From NCBI GenBank assembly GCA_001465935.1, contig LNKV01000055.1, forward strand, positions 1-64,000: a stretch of DNA of 64,000 bases. Direction: 5' to 3'. The DNA is from Clarireedia homoeocarpa. Lineage: Eukaryota > Ascomycota > Leotiomycetes > Helotiales > Rutstroemiaceae. The translations under genes and the position numbers were made by a program. This document shows positions 1-10,710 of this stretch, in pieces. The notes beneath the pieces were generated by a model. That model was not told the DNA's origin. It did not search any database and saw nothing but the letters and a program-made list of their open reading frames with translations. The number at the start of each line of letters is the position of its first letter. Positions within the stretch are counted from its first letter, which is position 1.

Positions 1-172
1 CGACCTAGGTTCAGCACCTTAGTATTCTAAGAATGAAATATCACTTTCGTTACACATAGTAGCGGCCGCTGTTAACAACAAAGCTCTCGAATTCCGAGAG
101 CCTCAAGCGCTCCATTTGTAACCATACCTTTATACGCACTTTCAGTTAACCGTCGGGTTCGATCCAAATAGG

Positions 173-2050
173 ATGCTTGTGTTGAGGAAGAGCTCACTTT
201 TCTTATTTATTGGGTGTCTTGCTGCTTTGTTTCTCGCAGTTTGCATTGGACAAATTTTCAACCTTCTTGAATACAATAAATATCAGGAGCCAGGTTTCCC
301 ACACGGCCCGCACAGTAGGTTTCTTTTCGTCCTTTGAAGCTCTTTCGAAGACTGATGATTTGTAGTTATTGGAATCGATCTCGGGCAGAGCTATTCAAAA
401 GTGGGCGTAGTCCGAAAAGACGTCTTTGAAATCATTTCAGATAAGCAGGGCCGCAGCGTGATACCGGCTTATGTGTCCTTTCCAAACCATGGAGAACCTC
501 TGGTTGGCTTTGAAGCAAAGGCACAAGCTTCCAACAATCCCAAGAACACTGTTTACAATGTCAGGTGGGTGCACGTGTCCTATGCATCTGATTCGTAATT
601 AAACAGCGCCTTCTAGATGTTTAGTGGGTCGAAGCTTTGCAGATCCTGAAGTGCAAGAAGCAATCAAGGGGTTGCCATATGAGGTTGTGGATGAAGATAG
701 CCAAATCAAAATAAAGATACACACAAATGGAGAGAACAAGGCCGTTACTCCAGAGGAAATCTTAGCTATGATATTACAGCATCTAGTATGTACCTCTTGA
801 GAATCTAATTCTTGTTTTCTTTCTCGCGATTTGTTTAGTGCCCTTTCGCCATTTTGAGCAAGTTTTGGGTTATGATTTACTCATGAGAGATTCAACATCT
901 TTCGAATCTATAACTCTCACAATCTTGCTGACTCCAAGGTTTTGTTTTCCAGAAAACAACAGCGGAGGAATATCTGAACTCGACAATTAGTCATGCGGTC
1001 ATTACCGTTCCTTCTAACTTCGGCGAGAAACAAAGACAGTCGATCAAAGATGCCGGAACCATGGGTGGACTGGAGGCAATTCGCATGCTCAACAAGTCAA
1101 ATTCAGTCGGCATAGCTCACCATCTCGACACCAAGAAATATGTTGGACGTCAGGAACATTACGAAAGTAGATACATTGTGTATGATACGGGAGACGGAGA
1201 ACCCGAACTGTCGCTTGTATCCAGTGACCATGGTGTATTTGAAGTGCAAAGTACGGTGAGGGGTGAGAGCTCTCCCCAAAATGGCTTCACGATGTTCAAG
1301 GTGGAGCAGCAAAGCATTTTATCATCGAGCAGAATCATCGAACTAGTCCAAAAACTTCTTTTTGAAACGAAATTAGAGATCGACGAAGTTGACGATATTG
1401 TTCTGTCCGGTAATACCTCTCACATGATAGAAGCCCAAAGAGATATCGAGTCCTACTTTGGCAAAAAGGTACTGGCACCGATTGGCTTTTCAAATGATCA
1501 GGCTGTAGTGTACGGGGCTGCTATGCTGGGTTACTATCTCTTCAGTGAGCAGCAGAGCAATGGATGCGTTGGTCTACTAATGGATGTCACGCTCCTACAC
1601 CTAGGCATCGAGACAAGCACGGGAGATTTTGCCAAAGTGATTCCTCGAAACTGTGTGATTCCAACAAGGAAATCAATCATCGTATCTACCGCTGAAGATA
1701 ACCAAGAGAACGTCACCATAAGGGTTCTTGAAGGAGCTCGAGAAACCACTCTTGGGAGTCGAGAACTGGGCACTCTCAAACTCACTGGACTTCCCCACAA
1801 GCCAAAAGGAGTACTAGAAATTAGCGTGCATTTCGAGGCGGATGCTAGTGAAGGATTAGTTGTTAGCGCGAGGTTGAAGGGAAGATCAGAAGTTGAGAAA
1901 CTTTTTGTTGGTGCTAGAGAGTACACGGAGGATGAGATCGAAAGCTTTATGGCTTCGAGTGACTTGCCTGCTGGAAATGATGCGCAGGAAGGGGATGGAA
2001 GACTAGTCGCAATCAAGGATGGTGTTAATGTTTACAACCCAAAGACATAA
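173..2050 (+). CDS. HSP70-like protein with N-terminal membrane anchor, shortened
   Basis: Four exons: 173-314, 366-564, 617-785 and 953-2050, giving 535 aa; all junctions keep phase. Residues about 7-32 are a hydrophobic signal anchor or signal peptide, so the protein probably enters the secretory pathway. The nucleotide-binding start GIDLGQSYSKVGVV (near residue 50) and AVITVPSNFGEKQRQSIKDAG-like region follow the HSP70 pattern, as does a C-terminal beta-sandwich region (LHLGIETSTGDFAKVIPRN). Two things are odd. The phosphate-2 loop, normally DLGGGT, reads DTGDGE, and the segment after it is far shorter than in a normal HSP70 ATPase domain, as if about 70-80 residues of lobe IIB were gone. 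The C-terminal lid is also short. I infer an HSP70 relative that may not cycle ATP normally; it could also be a decaying paralogue, although the frame is intact. Confidence 0.8.
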
Positions 2051-2488
2051 TGTCGGTATGAATGGACTACGGGAGGACTTAATCAATGAAGCTACGGGAG
2101 AGAATACAGGAGATAAACAATAGGCTGGATATGAAGCCATTCCCGTAGTTTGTACAAGAGAGAGAGTCTATATAGTGAAGCCTCGAGTCCATAGTACAAT
2201 GAAGAATCAAGCATTACCAAGAAACCCACAGAGTACCGGATCACCATTTGTGATACTGGTGCACCGGGTTTTGGTAAGCCAACCCACACATAAGGTGTTT
2301 TTTTCCTTGGGATGATACTAACTAATAAAAAAGGGCCCATTGAGAATTAGAACTTGTATTACTGGTTAGCGAGCTCAGAGGTGCTAGACCACGTCGCCTT
2401 GGTGATACGTGCGAGAATCATACTCCTACCTAAGTATGATAGAATCCTGATTCATCTGTTTACGGCCTGCAGGCTGAAAACAATCAGA
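2051..2488. other. Spacer after the HSP70-like gene, possible solo-LTR-like stretch
   Basis: No gene seen. The stretch from 2051 starts with TG, contains a TATATA-like motif near 2170 and reaches a CA near 2241, which loosely resembles a solo LTR. No target-site duplication and no internal retroelement sequence are visible, so this stays a suggestion only. Confidence 0.25.
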
Positions 2489-2588
2489 GGCTGAAAACCC
2501 CACACCTATCCTGTACTCTCCCCTCCCATCAAATTTAACACTTGTTCATGGGAGGGGAGAGTATATACTGTGCATTGAAATTTCAGCC
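2489..2588. repeat. Nested inverted repeat (hairpin)
   Basis: A perfect 16-bp inverted repeat (2514-2529 and 2548-2563, purine-rich on one arm, TACTCTCCCCTCCCAT on the other) with an 18-nt loop. It is bracketed by a second, 8-bp inverted repeat: GGCTGAAA at 2489-2496 and TTTCAGCC at 2581-2588. An extra GGCTGAAA lies at 2472-2479. This could be a very small MITE or a cruciform-forming element. Confidence 0.8.
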
Positions 2589-2697
2589 ACGATTACACTG
2601 ACCGAACCAGAGGCGAACTTAAGTGGCTCAGTTCCCCCGCATTTGGTCTCGCTTATTAGTATGCTTACATAAGTAGCGTTAAGTTCATTGACGTTTG

Positions 2698-2831
2698 TTT
2701 CCATCGCTATCTCTATTCTATCTTCATCTATCTCTATATCCCTCCGTTTCCATCGCCATCCCTATCGCCATCTCTATCGCCATCTCTATCTCCATCTCTA
2801 TCGCATCTCTATATTATCTATCTCCATCGCA
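2698..2831. repeat. Pyrimidine-rich microsatellite (CTATC/CCATC units)
   Basis: An imperfect run of 6-bp units such as CTATCG, CCATCT and CTATCT over about 130 bp. The short reading frames through it are low complexity and not genes. Confidence 0.85.
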
Positions 2832-2900
2832 CAATATCTATTACGAATATACAAGTACTGTACAACAACTCCAGCGGTAGTTACGTTATTTAGCACCTGT

Positions 2901-3172
2901 AGATAGATAGATCTCGATTCTCCTCTTCTGGGCTGGCTAGGTACCCCCTCTTATGGGCTGGTCAGTTGCCCCCTATAGTAGGCAGATCTTGATTTTCTTC
3001 TTCTGGGCTGGCTAAGTATCACCTCTTGTGAGCTGGTCAAACGTCACCTGTAGTAGTAGACAGATCTTGATTCTCCTCTTCTGGGCTGGCTAGGTACCCC
3101 CTCTTATGGGCTGGTCAAATGCCCCTATAGTAGGCAGATCTTGATTTTCTTCTTCTGGGCTTGCTGAGTATC
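2901..3172. repeat. Tandem repeat, ~77-bp unit, about 3.5 copies
   Basis: Units begin near 2901, 2982, 3059 and 3134 (the last partial). Each carries the landmarks AGATCTTGATT, CTTCTGGGCTGGCTA and a GGTCAA-containing segment. Units 1 and 3 resemble each other more than units 2 and 4, suggesting growth as a ~155-bp dimer. Confidence 0.8.
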
Positions 3173-3262
3173 AAAGGTCAGGTATGTTCTTATTATTATT
3201 AGAATAGTGCTAACAATTGTTTTTCTAAGTCTCCTTTCTTGAATACTATACAACAGGCCGCT

Positions 3263-4545
3263 ATGGATAATCAAGTACGTTCCTCCAAAAATTCATTGAC
3301 TTCATTAGGGTTACAGATATATATACTCTATTCTCCTTTTTCTTCATATCTACTTTCACAAAAACTAACTTTCTCTTCTCCCTTCAGCAATCAATATTCA
3401 CGAAGACCTCGACAGCGACTTCGACGATCTGCGCTACAAATATACCTGTAGTCATCAGATGGGGCGATGCTCATCCATTCTCTCATATTGGCGAACCAAA
3501 TCAGCAACTGCGAATGAATATGCACTTCGGTACAAACGAAAAACCCGAGTTGCTCTTTTGGTTCAGTGTATCGGTCACAGTTACAACCAGCTCCGAATCT
3601 TCACGGCCATATACAAAGTTGCTCTACTTTGTTATCCCAGGTAGTTTGTTTGATTGGAACAACAAGTATGATACATCTCTCTGCTTAGAGACTCCACGTT
3701 TCGGATATAGTATCGATACTAGTACTGCTATCAAACAGGCTGGTATAGCTTCCGATTCTGCTTCCGATTCTGCTTCTATTTCCCGTCTAGGCTTTCAGCT
3801 CCATAGTTGTGGTACAGTGTTTATGCCCTCTATTCAGAAGCATACTTTCACTCCTATATCGGATAGTGTTTTACAACTATTGACTAATATACGATCCCTT
3901 TCCGAGACTAAGAGATTCTGTGTATATATGCTATGCGAAGGTTCAAATATTATATATCTTAGGAAATGCATCGATCGAGTACGTGGAGGCACCTTTACAG
4001 GTGACTTTACGACTCTGAGTATATATAAACCTAGTATGGTATATAACGAATGGACAAATTTCAATCAGTTTGTGAAAAAGAAGAATCCAGTAAATCTTAA
4101 CTCGGATCCTTTACCGGCTTATACTAGTGGGTCCCAGGGTACTGGAATAAAACGCAAAGGTAATTCAGCAATTGATCCAATAGTGAACAATCATACTAAT
4201 TATCTGACAAAGGTTTTCATCAAAATGATGACCTCGACCAAGCGTTGATAGAAACTGAAAGCGATGAAGAATTGCATATAGAGCAAGAACGAGAACAAGA
4301 ACGTAAACATATCAAAATATCTTCCAACACTATACCAAGTAAGTAATTCCTTTTCTACCTCTTTCTCAAGATTTCTTAAATATTAACTTTGTCTTCTAGA
4401 TAAATTATTATCCACAAATCGTCGAAGTTCCAAAGTTCGGTTCGCCGAACCTTGTAGCGAAGATCTTAGCTACCTTAAAGAGCAATTTGTTGAGTTTATA
4501 GATTGGGTGTTAAATATCGATCCATATCTAGAGAAGTATGAATAG
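3263..4545 (+). CDS. Unrecognised four-exon gene
   Basis: Model: exons 3263-3274 (Met-Asp-Asn-Gln only), 3388-4159, 4213-4338 and 4400-4545, giving 351 aa. The 53-nt intron 4160-4212 has a branch-like ACTAAT and ends in AG; without it the frame stops at 4248. The last intron has a GTAAGT donor. The N-terminal half (residues about 20-90) looks like a small beta-rich domain (PVVIRWGDAHPF). A Ser/Asp repeat follows near residue 125, then a central region, and then a very charged acidic and Glu/Arg stretch (HIEQEREQERKH). The C-terminal end is amphipathic (LKEQFVEFIDWVLNIDPYLE). I do not recognise the family. Clean splicing supports a real gene; the repeat-rich surroundings make a lineage-specific or element-captured gene possible. 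Confidence 0.6.
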
Positions 4546-5452
4546 ATCTTCTCAGATCTTGGCAGAGCAGTGTCTTGTGGAGATATAACCAAATTTAACC
4601 GAATAAGGTCGGGGTGTATAGCGGATATTTTCTGTATATATGAGAAGAGAGGATCTGAATGGGTTTTGAGGAATTAAACAGGAGAAGTCCTTCCGCTTTG
4701 CGGGCAGGATAGTGACACACAAACGTATTATCGGGTAGTTGATTTCGGAAATGAACATTCTCAACATGATCCCACATAGATGTGAGCATCTAGTGAATAC
4801 ATGTTGTTCGTCATTGCTATACAGTTAACAGCTTCAGTTTTTATATCCTCAAACCTGTACGGACTGGCAGTGTATTATCTAGTAGAGTGATTAGAAACCA
4901 ACGTGTAAGACTGTCAAGCGCGATTGGCCAGCCTGAGCCCGCACCGTTTTATTATGGTGGATGCCGTGGTGGGGCAACGCTGATTGCGGGGTTGTGCACG
5001 GCTCCAACCCGCCTGAAATTACTGCTTATGGGAATTTATTAAGGACCACCGACCTATCCCACGCGATTCTACCCCCTGTCGCTTTTGAGATTCTTATGAA
5101 CCATGTAATCGTTTCCACGGATATCGTCAAAGCATCGATTTCCTCTACCGTGCTTGACTCGTACATCTCGCTAAGTATATCTCATATCGTTTCGTTTCGT
5201 TTCGCATCGCATCGTATCGCATTGCCACCTTTGATGCAGACGAGTGGTCCATTTCTTTCACGAGCAATAAGGTAATATTTATCCAGGCGAGATAGAGACC
5301 CAATTGCCTATCCAATCCTAGACCTGCAGAACAAAAGTCTATACGGCACAGCAAGGCTTCGGCTGGAAGATGGACAAGCAGGTGCACATAGAAAGAAGAG
5401 AATGAATTAAAGCCAGTATTTGAACACAGGATCCGACTTGCGACGCGCAATT
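4546..5452. other. Spacer upstream of the ABCG gene
   Basis: No gene seen. A short run of TTTCG and CATCG/TATCG pentamers at about 5188-5222 is the only visible pattern. It should contain the promoter of the ABC transporter gene that starts at 5453. Confidence 0.5.
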
Positions 5453-8400
5453 ATGGCCGACAATTCATCCGAAAAATCGAATCCTCTCGGCGCGGTCGCC
5501 ACGAACGAGCAAGGCGCGTCCGGCTTGCAAGCCATTTCTACCACCCACAGCAGTCCCTTCTCTTTGTCTGCAGTCGATCCGGTCAATGTGCAAATTCGAA
5601 ACCTTTCCGTTAGCGTTGATATATCTCCCTCAGCATTCTCAATACAAAAATATCTGCCGCGTAAGAAAGACCAAGATGGAGTTGCCACATCCACCACGAA
5701 GCAGATTCTGCACTCAGTCTCTGCCTCGATGCCCGTCGGCACGCTCACTGCCATCATTGGAGGAAGCGGTTCGGGCAAAACAACTATGTTGAATACAATG
5801 GCAGAACGAATGACGAGTGGGAGGTTGACAATTGGTGGAACGACGACGTTCAATGGTATGAGTGGCGTACACAGTGTTCGGAGTGCATATGTCATGCAAC
5901 AAGATATATTATTACCCACTCTCACGGTCCGCGAAACGTTACAATTCGCTGCGGATTTGCGACTCCCGCCACCGACGACACAGGAGGAACGAAAAAAGAT
6001 TGTAGAGGAGGTAATTCTGGAGCTTGGATTGAAGGAATGCGCAAATACGAGAATTGGAAATACGTTACATAAAGGTTGTTCTGGCGGTGAGAAGAGGAGG
6101 ACGAGTATTGGTGTGCAACTGTTGAGTAACCCGAGCGTGCTGTTCTTGGATGAGCCGACGACCGGTTTGGACGCAACGAGTGCTTTTCAATTAGTGCGAA
6201 CATTAAAAGGGTTGGCTAAGAGGGGCCGGACTATTATAACGACGATACATCAACCTAGATCTGAAATATGGGGCATGTTTGATGGATTGGTCATCTTGAC
6301 AAGAGGTAGTCCAGTGTATTCTGGGGCAGCGTCGGATTGCTTGCCTTGGTTTAGTCGTCTTGGATTGGAATTACCTGCTTTCGTCAACCCAGCCGAGTTT
6401 CTCATCGATATTGCAGCCATCGATAACCGATCCCCTGAGCTAGAGGCAGAATCATCAGAGAGGGTTGATCGTTTAAAATCCGCTTGGACTGAGGAGGACA
6501 TAAGGCTATTTCAGGACAATGAGAAGCAAGCCAAAGACACAACGCCCACAACACAGAATACCTCGACCACTACGATTTCACAGCAACACTCGCCGTTCAT
6601 TCGACAAACACGAGTTTTGACAGCTCGCACCCTACTGACTACCTATCGTGATCCGATGGGGATGGGTGGCTCTCTTGTGGAAGCCATCGGGATGGGAATC
6701 ATGAGCGGCTGGGTATTCTTTAACCTAAGCGAAGATCTATCCGGTATTCGCAGTCGTGAAGGAGCGCTTTATAATGCTGCTGCCTTACAAGGTTATCTAA
6801 TACTCCTGTTTGAGACGTATCGTCTCACGATAGACATCCAAGTGTTTGACCGTGAGAACAATGAAAACGTTGTCGATGTTATTCCATTTCTGCTAAGTAG
6901 GAGACTAGCAAGATTCTTCACTGAGGATCTACCAGTTCCACTCCTTTACTCACTGATATTCTACTGGATGGCGGGATTTAGAGCCGAAGCATCTACATTT
7001 CTCACGTTCTTCTCGATTGTCTTGCTCTGCCAATACATCGCTGTTTCTTTAGCCATGACTTGTGTAGCAGCGATCAGGAATTTTCCCGGTGCCTCTCTCA
7101 TTGCGAATATGGGCTACACGGTCCAGAGCTTTGCATGTGGTTTCTTCATTCAGAGTAATTCTATACCGGTGTATGTGCGCTGGTTGAAATGGACCGCATA
7201 TTGTTTCTATGCATTTGGAGCTTTGTGCGCCAATGAATTCGTTGGTCAATTCTACGACTGTCCTTATCCAGGGGGCGAATCGAATCCTGAATGTGCAGAA
7301 TATACTGGTGCATTCATCATGGATTCACTAGGATTTCCTCACAATTGGATTGAAAGGCCGATTGTCATACTGCTTTGCTACGCAATCATGTTTTATGTTC
7401 TGGCGGGCATTGGCCTGCGATTCATTAAGGTCGAAATGACGATTGCGAGAGCGAGAGGATCAGATACGGATTTTTCTGCTGGGAAAGAGAAGATGAAAGC
7501 CAGATCGGCGGCAGAGGTTAGGACTGTAAGCAGATTTCTATATTATTTCTATGACGAATCCCTCTCTATGATATCCTTCTCAATTGTAAACTTATACGAT
7601 TCTTTTAACATACACGTTGTGGAGCTTCTTTTCCCTTCATTTCCACCATGAGCTTTACTGACACCGGAACTCAGGTCGACGTTCGTCTGGAAAAATTCAC
7701 TCTGGATCTGGATAAAAGAAATATTTGGGGAAAAAAGTTACCTACAAAAACCATTTTGCATCCGATCAACGCAACTTTTCAGGCCGGTACGCTCAATGTC
7801 ATTATGGGTCCATCTGGTTCGGGAAAGACCTCATTGCTCAATTCGATGGCCCTGCGTCTTCACAATACTCTGGGAACAAAGTATCGACCGAACGGCGATA
7901 TGACCTTCAACGGAGCGGTGCCCTCGAATTCTGTCATTAGATCGGTGTGCTGCTATGTGTGCCAAGATGACGATGCACTTCTTCCTTCTTTGACTGTTCG
8001 AGAAACTCTCCACTTCGCTGCCGGCCTTCGTCTTCCAACTTTTATGACGAAAGAACAAAAGCGTCAACGTGCGGAAGATGTTCTCTTGAAGATGGGACTC
8101 AAGGATTGTGCAGACAATCTTATTGGTTCTGATCTCATTAAAGGTATCTCAGGAGGTGAGAAGCGTCGAGTAACAATTGCGGTTCAAATCTTGACAGATC
8201 CAAGAGTGAGTTGAACAGTCTATCTCATCGATTTCAATTCAAATTCAAGCAAGAATTCAAGCTAATTCCTACTATTCAGGTACTTCTACTTGATGAACCA
8301 ACATCTGGCCTTGATGCATTCACAGCCAGCTCAATTATGGAAGTCCTTCAAGGTCTCGCACAAGAAGGTCGTACCCTAATTCTCACCATCCATCAATCCC

Positions 8401-9697
8401 GCTCCGACATCTTCAAACACTTCGGCACAGTTCTTCTCCTCGCCCGCGGCGGTTTCCCCGTCTACGCAGGAAAAGGCAACGGCATGCTCTCCCATTTCGA
8501 CGCTCTCGGATTCCCTTGTCCCACTACCACCAATCCCGCCGACTTCGCTCTAGACCTCATCACTATCGATCTTCAAAAGTCAAGTCGAGAAGAAGCAACC
8601 CGTACCACTGTCCGCACCCTGATCGATTCCTGGTCATCAGGAGACTACATGAAAACTATCATCCCAACAACCATCAACACCCCCGCCGAACTCGGCTCCC
8701 TTGTCCGCAAAACCTCGGGGTTCTTCTCCGCCTACCCTATTCTCGTGCACCGCGCATCTATCAACTTCCGTCGGCAACCACCCCTCCTCGCCGCCCGCAT
8801 CATGCAAGTCGTTGGTCTTAGCATCATCCTCGCGCTCTTCTTCGCGCCGCTCAAACATGACTACTACTCCGTGCAAACGCGCTTCGGATTTATCCAGGAA
8901 TTCTGCGCATTCTACTTCGTTGGCATGCTGCAGAATGTGGCGATTTATCCAAATGAGAAGGATGTCTTCTATAGGGAAAATGATGACGGTATATACAGTG
9001 TTGAAGCATTTTTTGCACAGTATGTCACTTTAGAAGTACCGTTTGAGGTTATCACTTCGTTTATTTTCGCCATTTTGACGGATCTGGCGGCAGGGTTGCC
9101 GAGGAATGCGAAGGTTTTCTTTGTTTGCTTTTTTAATTGCTTTTGTATTGTTAATTGTGGGGAGAGTTTGGGGATTATGGTATGTGATGTTCATCTTTCC
9201 TGCTTTTTCATTTCTCGACCCCAATATCTATAATGGAATTATAAACACTAACCAACCTCCCCCCTCAGTTCAACACCCTCTTTTCCCACACCGGCTTTGC
9301 TGTCAACCTCACCAGCGTCTTCCTCTCCATCGCGCAATTCATGTCTGGCATCCTCTCCATCGACATGCCCACCTTCCTGCAAGACATCAACTACCTCTCT
9401 CCGATACGCTATGCCATCCGCAATCTCGCGCCGTATACCCTAAGGGATATACATTTTTCATGCACGCAGCAGCAGAGATTACCCTCGGGGGAATGCCCAA
9501 TTGTGGATGGCAGACAGGCGTTGAGATTGTATGGGCTGGATACAGATCCCTTGTGGAACTTGATCGCGTTGGGCGTTTGTACAGTGGTTTATAGGGGGGT
9601 GGCGTGGGGGCTGTTGAGGGTTGTTAGGGGACATTGGGGGGAGGGGGGAGGGGCGAAGTGGTGGGCGTGGTTGAGGGGTAGAGGGAGGGATGGTTAG
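5453..9697 (+). CDS. Full-size ABCG (WHITE/PDR-type) ABC transporter
   Basis: Four exons: 5453-7525, 7675-8205, 8280-9179 and 9269-9697, in phase, giving 1310 aa. The start was chosen at 5453 because that ATG has A at -3 and G at +4 and no earlier in-frame ATG exists. Order is NBD1-TMD1-NBD2-TMD2. NBD1 has Walker A GGSGSGKTT (about residues 102-110), signature CSGGEKRR (about 209) and Walker B VLFLDEPTTGLDA (about 230). NBD2 has GPSGSGKTS (about 735), ISGGEKRR (about 848) and VLLLDEPTSGLDA just after intron 2. Both halves keep the nucleotide-binding motifs, so two working sites are expected. Hydrophobic helices fill about 400-680 and the last ~270 residues. Such pumps sit in the plasma membrane and export lipids, drugs or secondary metabolites; the substrate cannot be read from sequence. 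It is the nearest convincing gene upstream of the melanin regulator, about 9 kb away. Confidence 0.9.
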
Positions 9698-10620
9698 GCG
9701 GTTGAAACTGAATGCGCTTAGATGGGGGCTCGGAACGCTCGGTGTTGCTTACAATTATCTGTATCTATTTCGACCAGTATGAGGGCTGGCTGGCTGTATT
9801 ATCATATTCATATATCATTGGTGTATGTATGTATGTACATGCGTATATACCCGAAGTATGTAGCCGCAACCTTCAAAAGCACATGGCAAGTAACACACAA
9901 CATACAACAAACGTACAACATGATCACACCACACCGAAAACTAAACTCAGACTACATAACTCCCTTATCTAACCCCCACATTTGGAGAAGAAAGCAGGAT
10001 AACTCCAATATTACCCTCCCATTTGTTTCATCTACACAGTGCATGCTTATAGTAATCATCTTACCACTTATTTATCAGTTCTATCCTCTGTATATCAATT
10101 CTACGTTCTTGATTCCACATCTCTTTACCTAACAATTTATCATCTACCTTCGCGTATCTCTTCGCCTCTCTACCGATCCCCCTTCCTGCACTCTGACTAC
10201 TGATCTCTGCTTTCTTCACATAGCCTATTCCCCCCTTCCCTTTCTTAACCCCCTACTTCTGCTTACTGTTGGTCTGTTGGTCTGGAACAATGGGTTAGCG
10301 ATGTTGATAGATTCCGCGCTAGATGGGCACAGTGGAGATACATTGCAGTTTGGGGGCTATTCCTATAGGCGGTTGGTTGAGGGTGACAAAGCGTGCTTTC
10401 ATGGGTTTGCTTGGGTTGGGAGGACTTGCTGCCGGTGGACATGGGGTTTTGTGCCCGGGATGGTGGGTGTACTTGGGATGGTATGCTAGGGATAATATAC
10501 TTGGGACGTTTCTTTTTTTTACCTGGACGGGTATGCTTAACCGTTTTTACCCTTTGGTCGGCTAATTTTAAATAGAATAATATTTTTCTTGTATGGTAGA
10601 CTTAAGATGGTATACATGGG

Positions 10621-10710
10621 ATGTTTGTACTTGGGATGTTTGTACTTGGGATGTTTATACTTGAGATGTTTATACTTGAGATGTTTGTACTTGAGATGTT
10701 TATACTTGGG
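10621..10710. repeat. 15-bp minisatellite, six units
   Basis: Six head-to-tail copies of ATGTTTGTACTTGGG with G/A and G/A variants (GTAC or ATAC, GGG or GAG). Separate copies of TACTTGGGA lie upstream from about 10468 and downstream to about 10760, so the array is the core of a larger decayed region. Frames through it give a spurious five-residue repeat. Confidence 0.85.

Noticed and set aside
1534..2016. 160-codon minus-strand frame under the HSP70-like gene
   Set aside because: Shadow of the long fourth exon of the HSP70-like gene; no motif or splice support of its own.
5407..5925. 172-codon minus-strand frame over the start of the ABCG gene
   Set aside because: Overlaps the ABCG N-terminus and Walker A region on the other strand and shows no motifs.
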